Part shown: piece after piece, positions 26,021 through 39,380 of the stretch | How positions within the stretch are numbered: position 1 is the stretch's first letter | Layout: each line of letters begins with the position of its first letter | From: SZAS-103 sp036496805 | Lineage (GTDB): Bacteria > Pseudomonadota > Gammaproteobacteria > Xanthomonadales > Xanthomonadaceae | Direction of reading: 5' to 3' | Assembly (NCBI GenBank): GCA_036496805.1 | Contig: DASXKN010000028.1 | Coordinates: 1 to 64,000 of the forward strand | DNA: 64,000 nt | Made by a program: the position numbers and the translations under genes | The notes under the pieces: generated by a model | Told to the model about the DNA's origin: nothing | The model's input: the letters and a program-made list of their open reading frames with translations, nothing else | Database searches by the model: none

Positions 26021-27133
26021 GTGAGCCGGATCCTGTATCGGGCCAGGACCGCGCGCGGCGCCGACGTGGCCGATTTCGTCGAGGCCGCGTCGGCCGCCGA
26101 GGCGATGCAGATCCTGGAACGCATGGAGCTCAGGGAGATCGTCCTGCTGCAATCCCCGCACATCGCCGCCTTCAACCAGCCGTTGCCCGGCCTGACGACG
26201 CAGCAATACGCGCGCTTGCGCGCGGACTTCATGGCCAAGCCGGGACTGGCGACCAGCCTGCGCGGCACGGCGCGGATCAATGCACCGATCCTCTCCGCAG
26301 GTGCGCTCGCCCTGGGAATCGGAGCGTGGTGGCACCTGCCGGTCACGGCCACGATCGGTGCGGTCATGCTGCTGTTCCCGTTCGTTGCCTTCTTCTGGAA
26401 GCGTCGCCACCTCGACCGCTACCTGGCGCTGCAGAAAGCCTATGCACGCGGTCAATGGGACGAGGTCCGCAGGCTCGCGCCGATCGTGCGTGCGGCTCCA
26501 GGCGGCGCGCTGCTGCCGTTGGACCTCGACACGCGCCTGGCCTGCATCGACGCGCGCCAGGGACGACTGGATGCCGCGGTCGCGAGCCTCGACGACTGGA
26601 AGCCGCAACTGGACGCCAAGGCGCCCGGGATGTTCGAGGCGCACGTGGGCAGGGTGTATTTCGCCGCGGGCGACTACGCGACGCACCTGCGGCTCGTCGA
26701 GCAGGCGGCCGAACTGGGCAAGCAGGACCCCTCGCGCATGGTGGATGTCGCGCTCGCGAACGCGAAGTTCGGCGACGCCCGTCGCGCCGAGGACATCCTT
26801 GGCTCGCTCGACCTGAAACTGCTGCCGCCGCTCGCGCACAAGTTCATCGCGCTCATCAACGGCATCCTTCGCCTGCGCGAGGGTCAGCCGGACCGGGCCG
26901 AACCGGAATTGCGGGTCGCCACCGAAGGATTCATGGAATCCGCGCTGCAGACCCCGGTGGTGTGGATCGGCGTCGCGATCAGCTCCGGCTATTACGCACT
27001 GGCGCTGGCGCGCAGCGGGAAGCGCCATGAAGCGCAGCAGGCCATTGCGCCGGCCCTGCCGATCCTGCTCGTCCACGGCGAGAAACCCCTGCTGGACATG
27101 CTCCAGAACGAAGTGCTCCAAGCCGCCACCTGA
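26021..27133 (+). CDS. Unknown TPR-like membrane protein between carA and carB
   Basis: A 370-residue protein starting at GTG 26021 (SRILYRARTARGADVADFVE). Two transmembrane helices lie at about residues 88-106 and 107-128 (NAPILSAGALALGIGAWW, TATIGAVMLLFPFVAFFW). The rest is helical and repeat-like (RLACIDARQGRLDAAVASLD, AGDYATHLRLVEQAAELG, KFGDARRAEDILGSL), suggesting TPR-type repeats on the cytoplasmic side. I cannot assign a function. Its location inside the car operon means it is co-transcribed with arginine/pyrimidine genes, but no catalytic link is visible. Confidence 0.65.
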   Translation: MSRILYRARTARGADVADFVEAASAAEAMQILERMELREIVLLQSPHIAAFNQPLPGLTTQQYARLRADFMAKPGLATSLRGTARINAPILSAGALALGIGAWWHLPVTATIGAVMLLFPFVAFFWKRRHLDRYLALQKAYARGQWDEVRRLAPIVRAAPGGALLPLDLDTRLACIDARQGRLDAAVASLDDWKPQLDAKAPGMFEAHVGRVYFAAGDYATHLRLVEQAAELGKQDPSRMVDVALANAKFGDARRAEDILGSLDLKLLPPLAHKFIALINGILRLREGQPDRAEPELRVATEGFMESALQTPVVWIGVAISSGYYALALARSGKRHEAQQAIAPALPILLVHGEKPLLDMLQNEVLQAAT

Positions 27134-27151
27134 CCTCCGACGGAACAAGCG

Positions 27152-30444
<3,293 letters not shown>

Positions 30445-30448
<4 letters not shown>

Positions 30449-30921
30449 GGACACCATTGACCATCAAGGGCGCCGAGCGCCTGCGTGCCGAACTCGATCG
30501 CCTGAAGTCGGTCGAGCGCCCGCGCGTGATCGAGGCGATCGCCGAGGCGCGCGCGCACGGCGACCTCAAGGAGAACGCCGAGTACCACGCCGCGCGGGAG
30601 CAGCAAGGCTTCATCGAGGGTCGCATCAAGGAACTCGAGGGCACCCTTGGCAACGCACAGCTCATCGATATCTCGACACTCAACGCGGGCTCGCGGGTCG
30701 TGTTCGGGGCGAACGTCGAACTGGCCGACGTCGAGACCGACGAGCGCCGCGGTTACCAGATCGTTGGCGACCTCGAAGCCGACATCAAGCAGAACCTGAT
30801 CTCGATCTCCTCGCCGATCGCGCGCGCCCTGATCGGCAAGCACGAGGGCGACACGATCACGATCAATGCCCCGGCCGGGCAACGCGAGTTCGAGATCGTG
30901 GGCGTGCGCTACGAAGGCTGA
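30445..30921 (+). CDS. greA: Transcription elongation factor GreA
   Basis: A 158-residue factor starting MRTPLTIKGAERLRAELDRL. The N-terminal coiled-coil hairpin carries the conserved acidic tip (ARAHGDLKENAEYHAAREQQ) and the C-terminal FKBP-like domain ends GQREFEIVGVRYEG. GreA stimulates RNA cleavage by backtracked RNA polymerase. ATG 30445 overlaps the carB stop and has GGGGACAGGG upstream. carB-greA-rpfE is the order seen in the Xanthomonas rpf region. Confidence 0.97.
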
Positions 30922-30963
30922 TCGCACGGACGTTCCCGCCATGAAGCCGCGAAGGAGTCGCGC

Positions 30964-31899
30964 TTGACGCCGCACCTGACCCTGCTGCTGCCGGCGCGCG
31001 GGCGCTTCCGCGGCCAGCCCTTGCCGAAAGACCTCGGCAAGCTGCTGGCGCGCGCCGATCGCTCCGAAGCGCACGCCGGTAACAAGTCGCAGTTGCAGCG
31101 GCATTTCGACATGGTCCCGGCGCACTGGGCCGTCGCCGCGATCACGCGCCACCTCGATGCGGACGGCGCCGAGCAGCAGGCCTGGCTGCGCGCCGACCCG
31201 GCCTGGGTGCAGGCCGACATCAACGGCGGCCGCATGCTGGCCTGCGGCGAGCTGGGCCTGACGATGGAAGAGGCCGAGGCCTTCGTCGCCTCGTTGAAGA
31301 CGCTGTTCGGCGACGAAGGTTTTCCGATCCTGGCTCCGACGCCTTCGCGCTGGTACCTGATGCTGCCGCGCGAATCGAAGTATCCGGTGTTCGATCCGCC
31401 CGAGGACGTGCTCGGCGACGATCTCGAACCGCACCTGCCGCCGGGCGACATCGGTCGCCGCTGGCGGCGCCTGCTCAATGAAGCGCAGGTCCTCCTGCAC
31501 AACCATCCCCTCAACGAGCGACGCATCGCGCAGGGCAAGCCGCCGGTGAACTCGCTGTGGTTCTGGGGCGGCGGCGTGCTGCCGGATTTCGTGCGCACGC
31601 CGTATGCCAGCGTCCACGGCGAGGAGGTCGTGCTGCGTGGACTGTGCAAGCTGGCCAAGCATTCGCCCAAGCCGATGCCGAACGATTACGCGAAGCTCGT
31701 GAAAGGCGGCGATGTGCTGGTGGACCTGCGCGACGCGACCGATCTCGCCGACCTCGCGCAACGCTGCATCCTGCCGGCGGCCGGCAGCCTGCGTCGCCGC
31801 GATGTCCTGCAGCTCGATTTCGGCGACGGCGCGCTCTTCGCGATCAGGCGCTCGCAGCGCTGGCGCTTCTGGCGCCGCGCGTGGACTTCGCTCGCTTGA
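30964..31899 (+). CDS. rpfE: RpfE-like protein (phosphoglycerate mutase-like annotation in relatives)
   Basis: A 311-residue cytoplasmic protein starting at TTG 30964 with GAAGGAG upstream. Recognisable stretches are MVPAHWAVAAITRHLDADGA, NGGRMLACGELGLTMEEAEA, PTPSRWYLMLPRESKYPVFD and PPVNSLWFWGGGVLPDFV. This protein lies between greA and recJ in the Xanthomonas rpf cluster, where it is called RpfE. It resembles proteins annotated as cofactor-independent phosphoglycerate mutase-related, but its biochemistry is not established. The name is assigned by synteny and general pattern. Confidence 0.7.
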   Translation: MTPHLTLLLPARGRFRGQPLPKDLGKLLARADRSEAHAGNKSQLQRHFDMVPAHWAVAAITRHLDADGAEQQAWLRADPAWVQADINGGRMLACGELGLTMEEAEAFVASLKTLFGDEGFPILAPTPSRWYLMLPRESKYPVFDPPEDVLGDDLEPHLPPGDIGRRWRRLLNEAQVLLHNHPLNERRIAQGKPPVNSLWFWGGGVLPDFVRTPYASVHGEEVVLRGLCKLAKHSPKPMPNDYAKLVKGGDVLVDLRDATDLADLAQRCILPAAGSLRRRDVLQLDFGDGALFAIRRSQRWRFWRRAWTSLA

Positions 31900-31912
31900 A
31901 AGCGCCCGTCGC

Positions 31913-33628
31913 GTGACCGCCGCGCGCATCGTCCGCCGCGAAGCGCCAGCGTGCGCGGACTGGCCGGAGGACGTGCATCCGGTACTGCGCCGCGTCTACG
32001 CAGCACGCGGCCTGCGCACCCATGCCGAAACGAAGCTTGGACTCGCCGACCTGCTGTCGCCCGCCTTGATGGGCGGCATCGATGCGGCGGTGTCCCTGCT
32101 GGTCGAGGCGATCCGCCAGGATCGACGCATCGTCGTCGTGGGCGATTTCGATTGCGATGGCGCCACCGGCGTAGCGGTGGGCGTGCGCGGGCTGAGGATG
32201 CTCGGCGCACGCCACGTCGCCTATCGGGTTCCGCACAGGATCGAGCACGGCTACGGACTCACGCCGGCGCTGGTCGATGCGCTGCGCGTGCTCGACCCGC
32301 AAGTGGTGGTGACCGTCGACAACGGCATCGCCTGCCATTCCGGCATCGCCGCGGCCAAGGCGCAAGGCTGGAGCGTGCTGGTCACCGATCATCATCTTCC
32401 CGGCGCGGTCCTGCCGCCGGCGGATGCAATCGTCAATCCCAATCTTGCCGGCGATATTTTTCCGAGCAAGGCGCTGGCCGGTGTCGGAACGCTGTTCTAC
32501 CTGTTGCTGGCGACGCGGCAGCGGCTGCGCGGGGAAGGCTGGTTCGACATCTCTCGCTTCGCGCAGGGCGAGCCCGATCTGGCCTGCCTGCTCGACCTGG
32601 TCGCGGTCGGCACGATCGCCGACATGGTGCCGCTGGACGCGAACAACCGCGTGCTGGTCGCAGCCGGACTGCGGCGGATGCGGAAAGGTCAGTGCCTGCC
32701 GGGACTGCGCGCGCTCGTCGAAGTCGCTGGACGCAGGCTGGACCGACTCGGCGCGAGTGACATCGGTTTCTTCGTCGCGCCGAGACTCAATGCGGCGGGG
32801 CGACTGGAGGACATGGCGATCGGCGTCGAATGCCTGCTCAGCGACGACCCGGCGCATGCCGCCGAACTCGCCCGCACCCTCGACGCCATCAACCGCGAGC
32901 GTCGCGACGTGCAGGAATCGATGCTCGACGACGCGTCGCTCCTGGTCGCGGCGACCGCTGCCGGAAGCGCGGTTTCGGTGTGCGTGCGCGATGCTCGCTG
33001 GCATCCCGGCGTGGTCGGCCTGGTCGCATCGAAGCTGAAGGATCGCCTGCATCGTCCGGTGATCGCGTTCGCACCTGCGGCGGAAGCCGGCGGCGAGTGG
33101 CGGGGCTCGGCGCGTTCGATCCCCGGTTTCCATATCCGCGATGCGCTGGCCGAGGTCGACGCGATGCATCCGGGATTGATCCGGCGCTTCGGCGGCCACG
33201 CGATGGCAGCGGGACTCAGCCTGATGCAGGGCGAACTCGATGCGTTCGCCGCGGCGTTCGAAACCGCGGCCAGCCGGCGCATCGCGCCCGAGCTGCTCGA
33301 AGCGGTGGTGATGAGCGATGGCGAACTGGGCCCGGGCGAATTCGGACTCGACCTCGCGCGACGGCTGCGCGATGGCGGCCCCTGGGGGCAGGGCTTCCCG
33401 GAGCCGCAATTCGACGGCCGGTTCGAGGTGCGGTCGTGGCGCGTCGTCGGCGAGCGCCACCTGAAGTACGAACTCGACGGGTTTGGCGCCCGCATCGATG
33501 CGATCGAATTTGGCGGCTGGACGGGCGAACCGCCGCCGCCGAGCCTGCGCATCGTCTACCGGCTGGACATCAACACCTGGCGCGATCGCGAGAGCGCGCA
33601 ACTGGTGATCGTGCACCGCGAGCCGTAG
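31913..33628 (+). CDS. recJ: Single-stranded-DNA-specific exonuclease RecJ
   Basis: A 571-residue 5'-3' exonuclease starting at GTG 31913 (TAARIVRREAPACADWPEDV). DHH-family motifs are intact: VVVGDFDCDGATGVAVG, VTVDNGIACHSGI and VTDHHLPGAVLPPADAI; the DHHA1 domain has GSARSIPGFHIRDAL and RFGGHAMAAGLSL. It works in recombination and mismatch repair. The start gives the normal RecJ length and leaves 13 bases after rpfE. Confidence 0.96.
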   Translation: MTAARIVRREAPACADWPEDVHPVLRRVYAARGLRTHAETKLGLADLLSPALMGGIDAAVSLLVEAIRQDRRIVVVGDFDCDGATGVAVGVRGLRMLGARHVAYRVPHRIEHGYGLTPALVDALRVLDPQVVVTVDNGIACHSGIAAAKAQGWSVLVTDHHLPGAVLPPADAIVNPNLAGDIFPSKALAGVGTLFYLLLATRQRLRGEGWFDISRFAQGEPDLACLLDLVAVGTIADMVPLDANNRVLVAAGLRRMRKGQCLPGLRALVEVAGRRLDRLGASDIGFFVAPRLNAAGRLEDMAIGVECLLSDDPAHAAELARTLDAINRERRDVQESMLDDASLLVAATAAGSAVSVCVRDARWHPGVVGLVASKLKDRLHRPVIAFAPAAEAGGEWRGSARSIPGFHIRDALAEVDAMHPGLIRRFGGHAMAAGLSLMQGELDAFAAAFETAASRRIAPELLEAVVMSDGELGPGEFGLDLARRLRDGGPWGQGFPEPQFDGRFEVRSWRVVGERHLKYELDGFGARIDAIEFGGWTGEPPPPSLRIVYRLDINTWRDRESAQLVIVHREP

Positions 33629-33637
33629 CCGGTCCGC

Positions 33638-35221
33638 TCAGTCCTTCCGGCCGTGGCCGCGCAGCGCGGCGCGCAGCGGATCGAGCGCCGCGCCGTAGAG
33701 GTGCGCGCGTGCGGTGTCGCGGCGCAGCGGTTCGCGCACCTGGCCGGCGCTGAAGGTGCGCACGGCGCGCTTGCTGCGGTGGAACTCCAGGCAGGCCGGG
33801 TCAAAGGGCAGGCCGAGGAATTCGAGCAGGCGACGCACCTGCGCCTCCGGATCGGCGACGAGGTCCTCGTACACCTCGTCGAACACGCGCTCCGGGTAGC
33901 GGGCCTTCCATGCGCGGCTCAGGCGGTCGTAGTCGATCCAGTTCGCGGCGATCTCGGCCATGTCGTAGCTTGCGTCGTTGCCGAAGAAGAACAGTTGCCG
34001 GTAGCACGACAGGCAGGTCTCGAGCGCGTCACGCCGGCAGTTCACGAAGCGCGCGCCGGGGAGCATCGCGATGGCGGCGCCGATCATCGGCCAGTTGTCC
34101 AGGCCCTTGTCGGTGAAACGCGGCAGCGACTGCCGCCAGCGCGCTGTGCGGCGCAGGTAGTTCTCGCCGAGCCGGCGCCAGTCGGCCGGCGTGGCCTGAG
34201 GCACCCAGTAGGGAAACTCGGTGTCGCGACGCTGCGATTCCTCGTTGATCACCGCGTGCAGGTCGGTCAGCTCGCTCGCGCCCTCGATCTGCGGATGCGA
34301 GGCCAGGATCTGTTCGGTCAATGTCGAGCCCGAGCGCGGCATGCCGACCACGAAGATCGCCTCGCGGCCGAAATCGGGATCGGCCGTGCCGGCGACGGGA
34401 CGCGCGAAGGCCGCATCGATCGCATCGATCCAGCCGCTGAAACGGCGGGCGTCCCAGTCCACCTGCTTGCGCTTGAGCCGGCTGGCCTGGTCGAGCACGG
34501 CGAACGCGGTCGGGTAGTCGTCCTGGTCCTCGAGCGCTTTCGACAAGGCATAGCCGACGAAGATGCGTTCGTTGTCGTTGAGGGTTGGATCGGCCGCCAG
34601 CCGACGCAGCGCCGCCACGTCGTCGGCCGACATCCGGAACGTCTTCAGGTTGGCGATGCGTGACCACGCGCGCGGCGCGTGCGCGCGCACCTTCGCGCAG
34701 AGGCGATAGCAGGCGGCAGCGCTTTCGCTGTCGCCCATGCTGTTGAACACGTCGCCGAGCGCCCCGCGGGCTTCGAGATAGTCTGGATCGCAGGCGAGCG
34801 CCCGCTCGAACGCCTCGCGGGCCTGCTCGGCGTGCGATTGGTTCTTGAGGGTCTTGCCGAGGTTGTACCAGAGGGTCTTCGATGCCGGCGACAGCTCCAC
34901 CGCGCGACGCGACGCCGCCATTGCCGCATCCATATCGCCCTGTTCGCGGAGTGCGCTGCCGAGATCGTTGAGCAGGGCCGGATCGTCTGGGCGAAGGACG
35001 AGCGCTTCGCGCAGGCAGGCTGCCGTCGCGGGATGATCCGCGCGCTGCCTGTGCGCCATGGCCAACTGGTGCAGGGCATCGGCGTACAGCCCCAGCAGAT
35101 GGTGGAGAGCTGCTCCGGTTTCACCGCCACAGGCCCGTCGCAGGGTCTCCACCGCGGCCGCAGTGGCCTGCAGGCGCGAATCGCGGGAGCGATCGGTTTC
35201 CGGTTTCCTCAGCTCTTCCAT
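33638..35221 (-). CDS. TPR-repeat sulfotransferase family protein
   Basis: A 527-residue protein starting MEELRKPETDRSRDSRLQAT with AGGAAG upstream. Residues ~60-240 form tetratricopeptide repeats (PDDPALLNDLGSALREQGDM, ASKTLWYNLGKTLKNQSHAE, PDYLEARGALGDVFNSMGDS). The C-terminal half is a sulfotransferase domain with the PAPS 5'-phosphosulfate loop FVVGMPRSGSTLTEQILASH and a later NCRRDALETCLSCY segment. The acceptor is unknown. It converges with recJ and is divergent from prfB, an insertion relative to the cluster order that I know. Confidence 0.85.
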   Translation of the reverse strand: MEELRKPETDRSRDSRLQATAAAVETLRRACGGETGAALHHLLGLYADALHQLAMAHRQRADHPATAACLREALVLRPDDPALLNDLGSALREQGDMDAAMAASRRAVELSPASKTLWYNLGKTLKNQSHAEQAREAFERALACDPDYLEARGALGDVFNSMGDSESAAACYRLCAKVRAHAPRAWSRIANLKTFRMSADDVAALRRLAADPTLNDNERIFVGYALSKALEDQDDYPTAFAVLDQASRLKRKQVDWDARRFSGWIDAIDAAFARPVAGTADPDFGREAIFVVGMPRSGSTLTEQILASHPQIEGASELTDLHAVINEESQRRDTEFPYWVPQATPADWRRLGENYLRRTARWRQSLPRFTDKGLDNWPMIGAAIAMLPGARFVNCRRDALETCLSCYRQLFFFGNDASYDMAEIAANWIDYDRLSRAWKARYPERVFDEVYEDLVADPEAQVRRLLEFLGLPFDPACLEFHRSKRAVRTFSAGQVREPLRRDTARAHLYGAALDPLRAALRGHGRKD

Positions 35222-35357
35222 GCATTGCTTCCTGCGTTGCGACGACGGGCGAAGATTCTCCGCCGGAAATGGAGGCGTCCACGGCATTTTCCCATGGCGA
35301 TGCCGGCTACGCCTCTGCTAGCATGCCGGCTCTTGTCGCATTGCAACAACCGTCGCC

Positions 35358-36486
35358 ATGATCGAGCTCAATCCCGTCCGTTTCCGCATCGCCGATCTCC
35401 GAGCCAGGCTGTCGTCGCTCCGGGGGTATCTTTGACTTCGACAACAAGGTCGAACGTCTGGAAGAGGTGAACCGGGAACTCGAGAATCCCGCGATCTGGA
35501 ACACCCCCGACAAGGCGCAGGCGCTCGGCAAGGAACGCGCCTCGCTGGATCGCGTCGTCGGCGGCATGCGCGCCATCACCGCCGGTCTCGACAGCGCCGA
35601 GGAACTGCTCGAGCTGGCCGAATCCGAACAGGACGACGACACCGCGCAGGCCGTCGCGGCCGACGTGGAAACCCAGGCGAAGCACGTCGAGGACCTCGAA
35701 TTCCGCCGCATGTTCTCGGGCAAGATGGATTCGGCGAATGCCTTCGTCGACATCCAGGCCGGCGCCGGCGGCACCGAGGCGCAGGACTGGGCCGAAATGC
35801 TGCTGCGCATGTACCTGCGCTGGTGCGAGTCGCGCGGCTGGAAGGCCGAGCTGATGGAAGCCAGCGCCGGCGAAGTGGCCGGCATCAAGTCGGCGACGTT
35901 CCGCGTCGAAGGCGACTACGCCTACGGCTGGCTCAAGACAGAGATCGGCGTGCACCGCCTGGTGCGCAAGTCGCCGTTCGATTCCGACAACCGCCGGCAC
36001 ACCAGCTTCACCTCGGTGTTCGTCTCGCCGGAAGTCGACGACGACATCGACATCGAGATCAACCCGGCCGACCTCAAGACCGACGTCTATCGCTCGTCGG
36101 GCGCTGGCGGCCAGCACGTCAACAAGACCGAGTCGGCTGTGCGCATCACCCACGTGCCGACCAACACCGTCGTCGCCTGCCAGAACGGGCGCAGCCAGCA
36201 CCAGAACCGCGACACCGCGATGAAGATGCTCAAGGCCAAGCTCTACGAGTTGGAGATCCAGAAGCGCAACGCCGAGAAGGACAAGCTCGAAGCGACCAAG
36301 TCCGACATCGGCTGGGGCAGCCAGATCCGCAACTACGTGCTCGACCAGTCGCGGATCAAGGACCTGCGCACCGGCATCGAGCGCAGCGACACCCAGAAGG
36401 TGCTCGACGGCGACCTCGATGAGTTCGTCGAGGCGAGCCTGAAATCGGGGCTCGAGGCCGGCGCGAAACGCAGCGACGCGGCGTGA
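35358..36486 (+). CDS. prfB: Peptide chain release factor 2 (RF2), with programmed +1 frameshift
   Basis: RF2 recognises UGA and UAA. Translation starts at ATG 35358, reads 25 codons, meets an in-frame TGA at 35433-35435 and must shift +1 there to continue to 36486, giving about 375 residues. Domain motifs are intact: the GGQ loop (YRSSGAGGQHVNKTESAVRI), the RF2 tripeptide-anticodon region in RVEGDYAYGWLKTEIGVHRL, and SPFDSDNRRHTSFTSVFV. Automated callers may start it at the internal GTG 35467, which would miss the N-terminus. lysS follows, as in many gammaproteobacteria. Confidence 0.97.
35421..35436 (+). promoter_or_regulatory. prfB programmed +1 frameshift site
   Basis: The site reads CGGGGGTATCTTTGAC: an internal Shine-Dalgarno-like GGGGG run, then CTT slippery codon, TGA stop and C. 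It differs from the E. coli site only in CGG for AGG. Low RF2 slows termination at the TGA and favours the shift, giving autoregulation. Confidence 0.95.
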
Positions 36487-36551
36487 TCGGCGCGCATCGG
36501 ACGCATCCCGGTTCCGATGGCTGACAGGGATCCGGGACGCAGCCGGAGTTC

Positions 36552-36626
36552 GTGGTTCGACAGGCTCACCACGAACGGAATCCATGACGCGAACGTTTGC
36601 CGTTCGTGGTGAGCCTGTCGAACCAC
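36552..36626. repeat. Inverted pair of 27-base REP-type repeats before lysS
   Basis: The 27-base sequence at 36552-36578 is the exact reverse complement of 36600-36626 with a 21-base spacer. The forward copy contains CGTTCGTGGTGAGCCTGTCG. Each copy has its own 8-bp dyad (TTCGTGGT...ACCACGAA). Transcribed, it would form a long hairpin ending 15 bases before the lysS ATG. The same sequence is repeated inside the DUF482 gene near 59400. Confidence 0.85.
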
Positions 36627-36641
36627 CGGCGGACGAATTCC

Positions 36642-38171
<1,530 letters not shown>

Positions 38172-38312
38172 CCAGGGTTTGAGCGGGGCTTCGCGGCCTG
38201 CGGGTTCGTAAAGGCCGGCTTTCGCCGTCGCGGTGCACCATGGCCATCGCGCGGCTCCCGACGTATGCTCAGGCCGTGGCGACTGCATCGGAACGCCGCA
38301 GGGGGACGGGCC

Positions 38313-39365
38313 ATGAATGTATTGATCGTCGACGACCAGCAGTCCGCGCGCGACCTGATGCGCGCGATCCTGCAGCAGATGTCCGGCCTGTCGATCATGG
38401 ATTTCGAGAATCCGACCGAGGCCCTGCACTCGACCGATCGCTTCCGCCCCGACCTCGTCCTGCTCGACTACCGCATGCCGGGCATGGACGGGCTCGAGTT
38501 CGCGCGCCGGTTCCGCACGCCGCTCAACCATCGCGACGTGCCGATCGTGCTGGTCACCGTGGTCGGCGACGAACCCGTGCGCCAGGCCGCGCTCGACGCC
38601 GGCATCATCGATTTCGTCACCAAGCCGATCAAGCCGCGCGAGATGCGCGCGCGTTGCCACAACCTGCTGCAGCTGCGCCAGTTCAGCGAGAACAACAAGC
38701 AGCGCGCGCTTTCGCTCGAACAGCGCCTGCTGGCGAGCATGCACGAGGTCGCCGAGCGCGAACGCGAGACCCTGATCCGGCTCGCGCGCGCCATCGAATA
38801 CCGCGACATCGGTACCAGCGCCTACCTCGAACGGATGTCGCATTTCGCCGGCCTGATCGCCGAAGGCCTGGGCATGAGCGACGAGGAAGTGCGCATGGTC
38901 GAGCTGGCCGCGCCTTTGCACGACCTCGGCAAGATCGCGATCCCGGACGCGATCCTGCTCAAGCAGGGGCCGCTGACCGACGACGAGATCGCGATCATGC
39001 GGCGCCATCCCGAGATCGGCCACGAGCTGCTCAGCGACAGCTCCAACCGCTTCATCCTGACCAGTTCCCTGATCGCGCTGCGGCACCACGAGAAGTACGA
39101 CGGCAGCGGCTATCCGGACGGGCTGGCGGGCGAGGAGATACCGATCCACGCGCGGATCGTCGCCGTGGCCGACGTGCTCGACGCCCTGCTGTCGCCGCGC
39201 CCCTACAAGGAGGCATGGGAACTCGGACGCGCTCTTGGCTACATACGCGAGCAGCGCGGCCGGCATTTCGATCCGCGTTGCGCCGAAGCGCTGCTGCGCG
39301 ACGAACAGCGCGTCGCCGAGATCTGCGCGCGCTATTCGACCAGGGCGCGGCGGGACCTCGTCTGA
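38313..39365 (+). CDS. rpfG: RpfG: REC-HD-GYP response regulator, cyclic di-GMP phosphodiesterase
   Basis: A 350-residue response regulator starting MNVLIVDDQQSARDLMRAIL with AGGGGGACGGG upstream. The receiver domain has Asp52 (LLDYRMPG) as phosphoacceptor and Lys in FVTKPIKP. The HD-GYP domain has HDLGK (His203-Asp204) and HHEKYDGSGYPDGLAGEEIP. Phosphorylated by RpfC, it hydrolyses cyclic di-GMP, linking DSF sensing to virulence, motility and biofilm genes. rpfC follows 15 bases downstream. An rpfH between them, present in some Xanthomonas, is absent. Confidence 0.95.
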   Translation: MNVLIVDDQQSARDLMRAILQQMSGLSIMDFENPTEALHSTDRFRPDLVLLDYRMPGMDGLEFARRFRTPLNHRDVPIVLVTVVGDEPVRQAALDAGIIDFVTKPIKPREMRARCHNLLQLRQFSENNKQRALSLEQRLLASMHEVAERERETLIRLARAIEYRDIGTSAYLERMSHFAGLIAEGLGMSDEEVRMVELAAPLHDLGKIAIPDAILLKQGPLTDDEIAIMRRHPEIGHELLSDSSNRFILTSSLIALRHHEKYDGSGYPDGLAGEEIPIHARIVAVADVLDALLSPRPYKEAWELGRALGYIREQRGRHFDPRCAEALLRDEQRVAEICARYSTRARRDLV

Positions 39366-39380
39366 GCGGCCGGTGACCGC

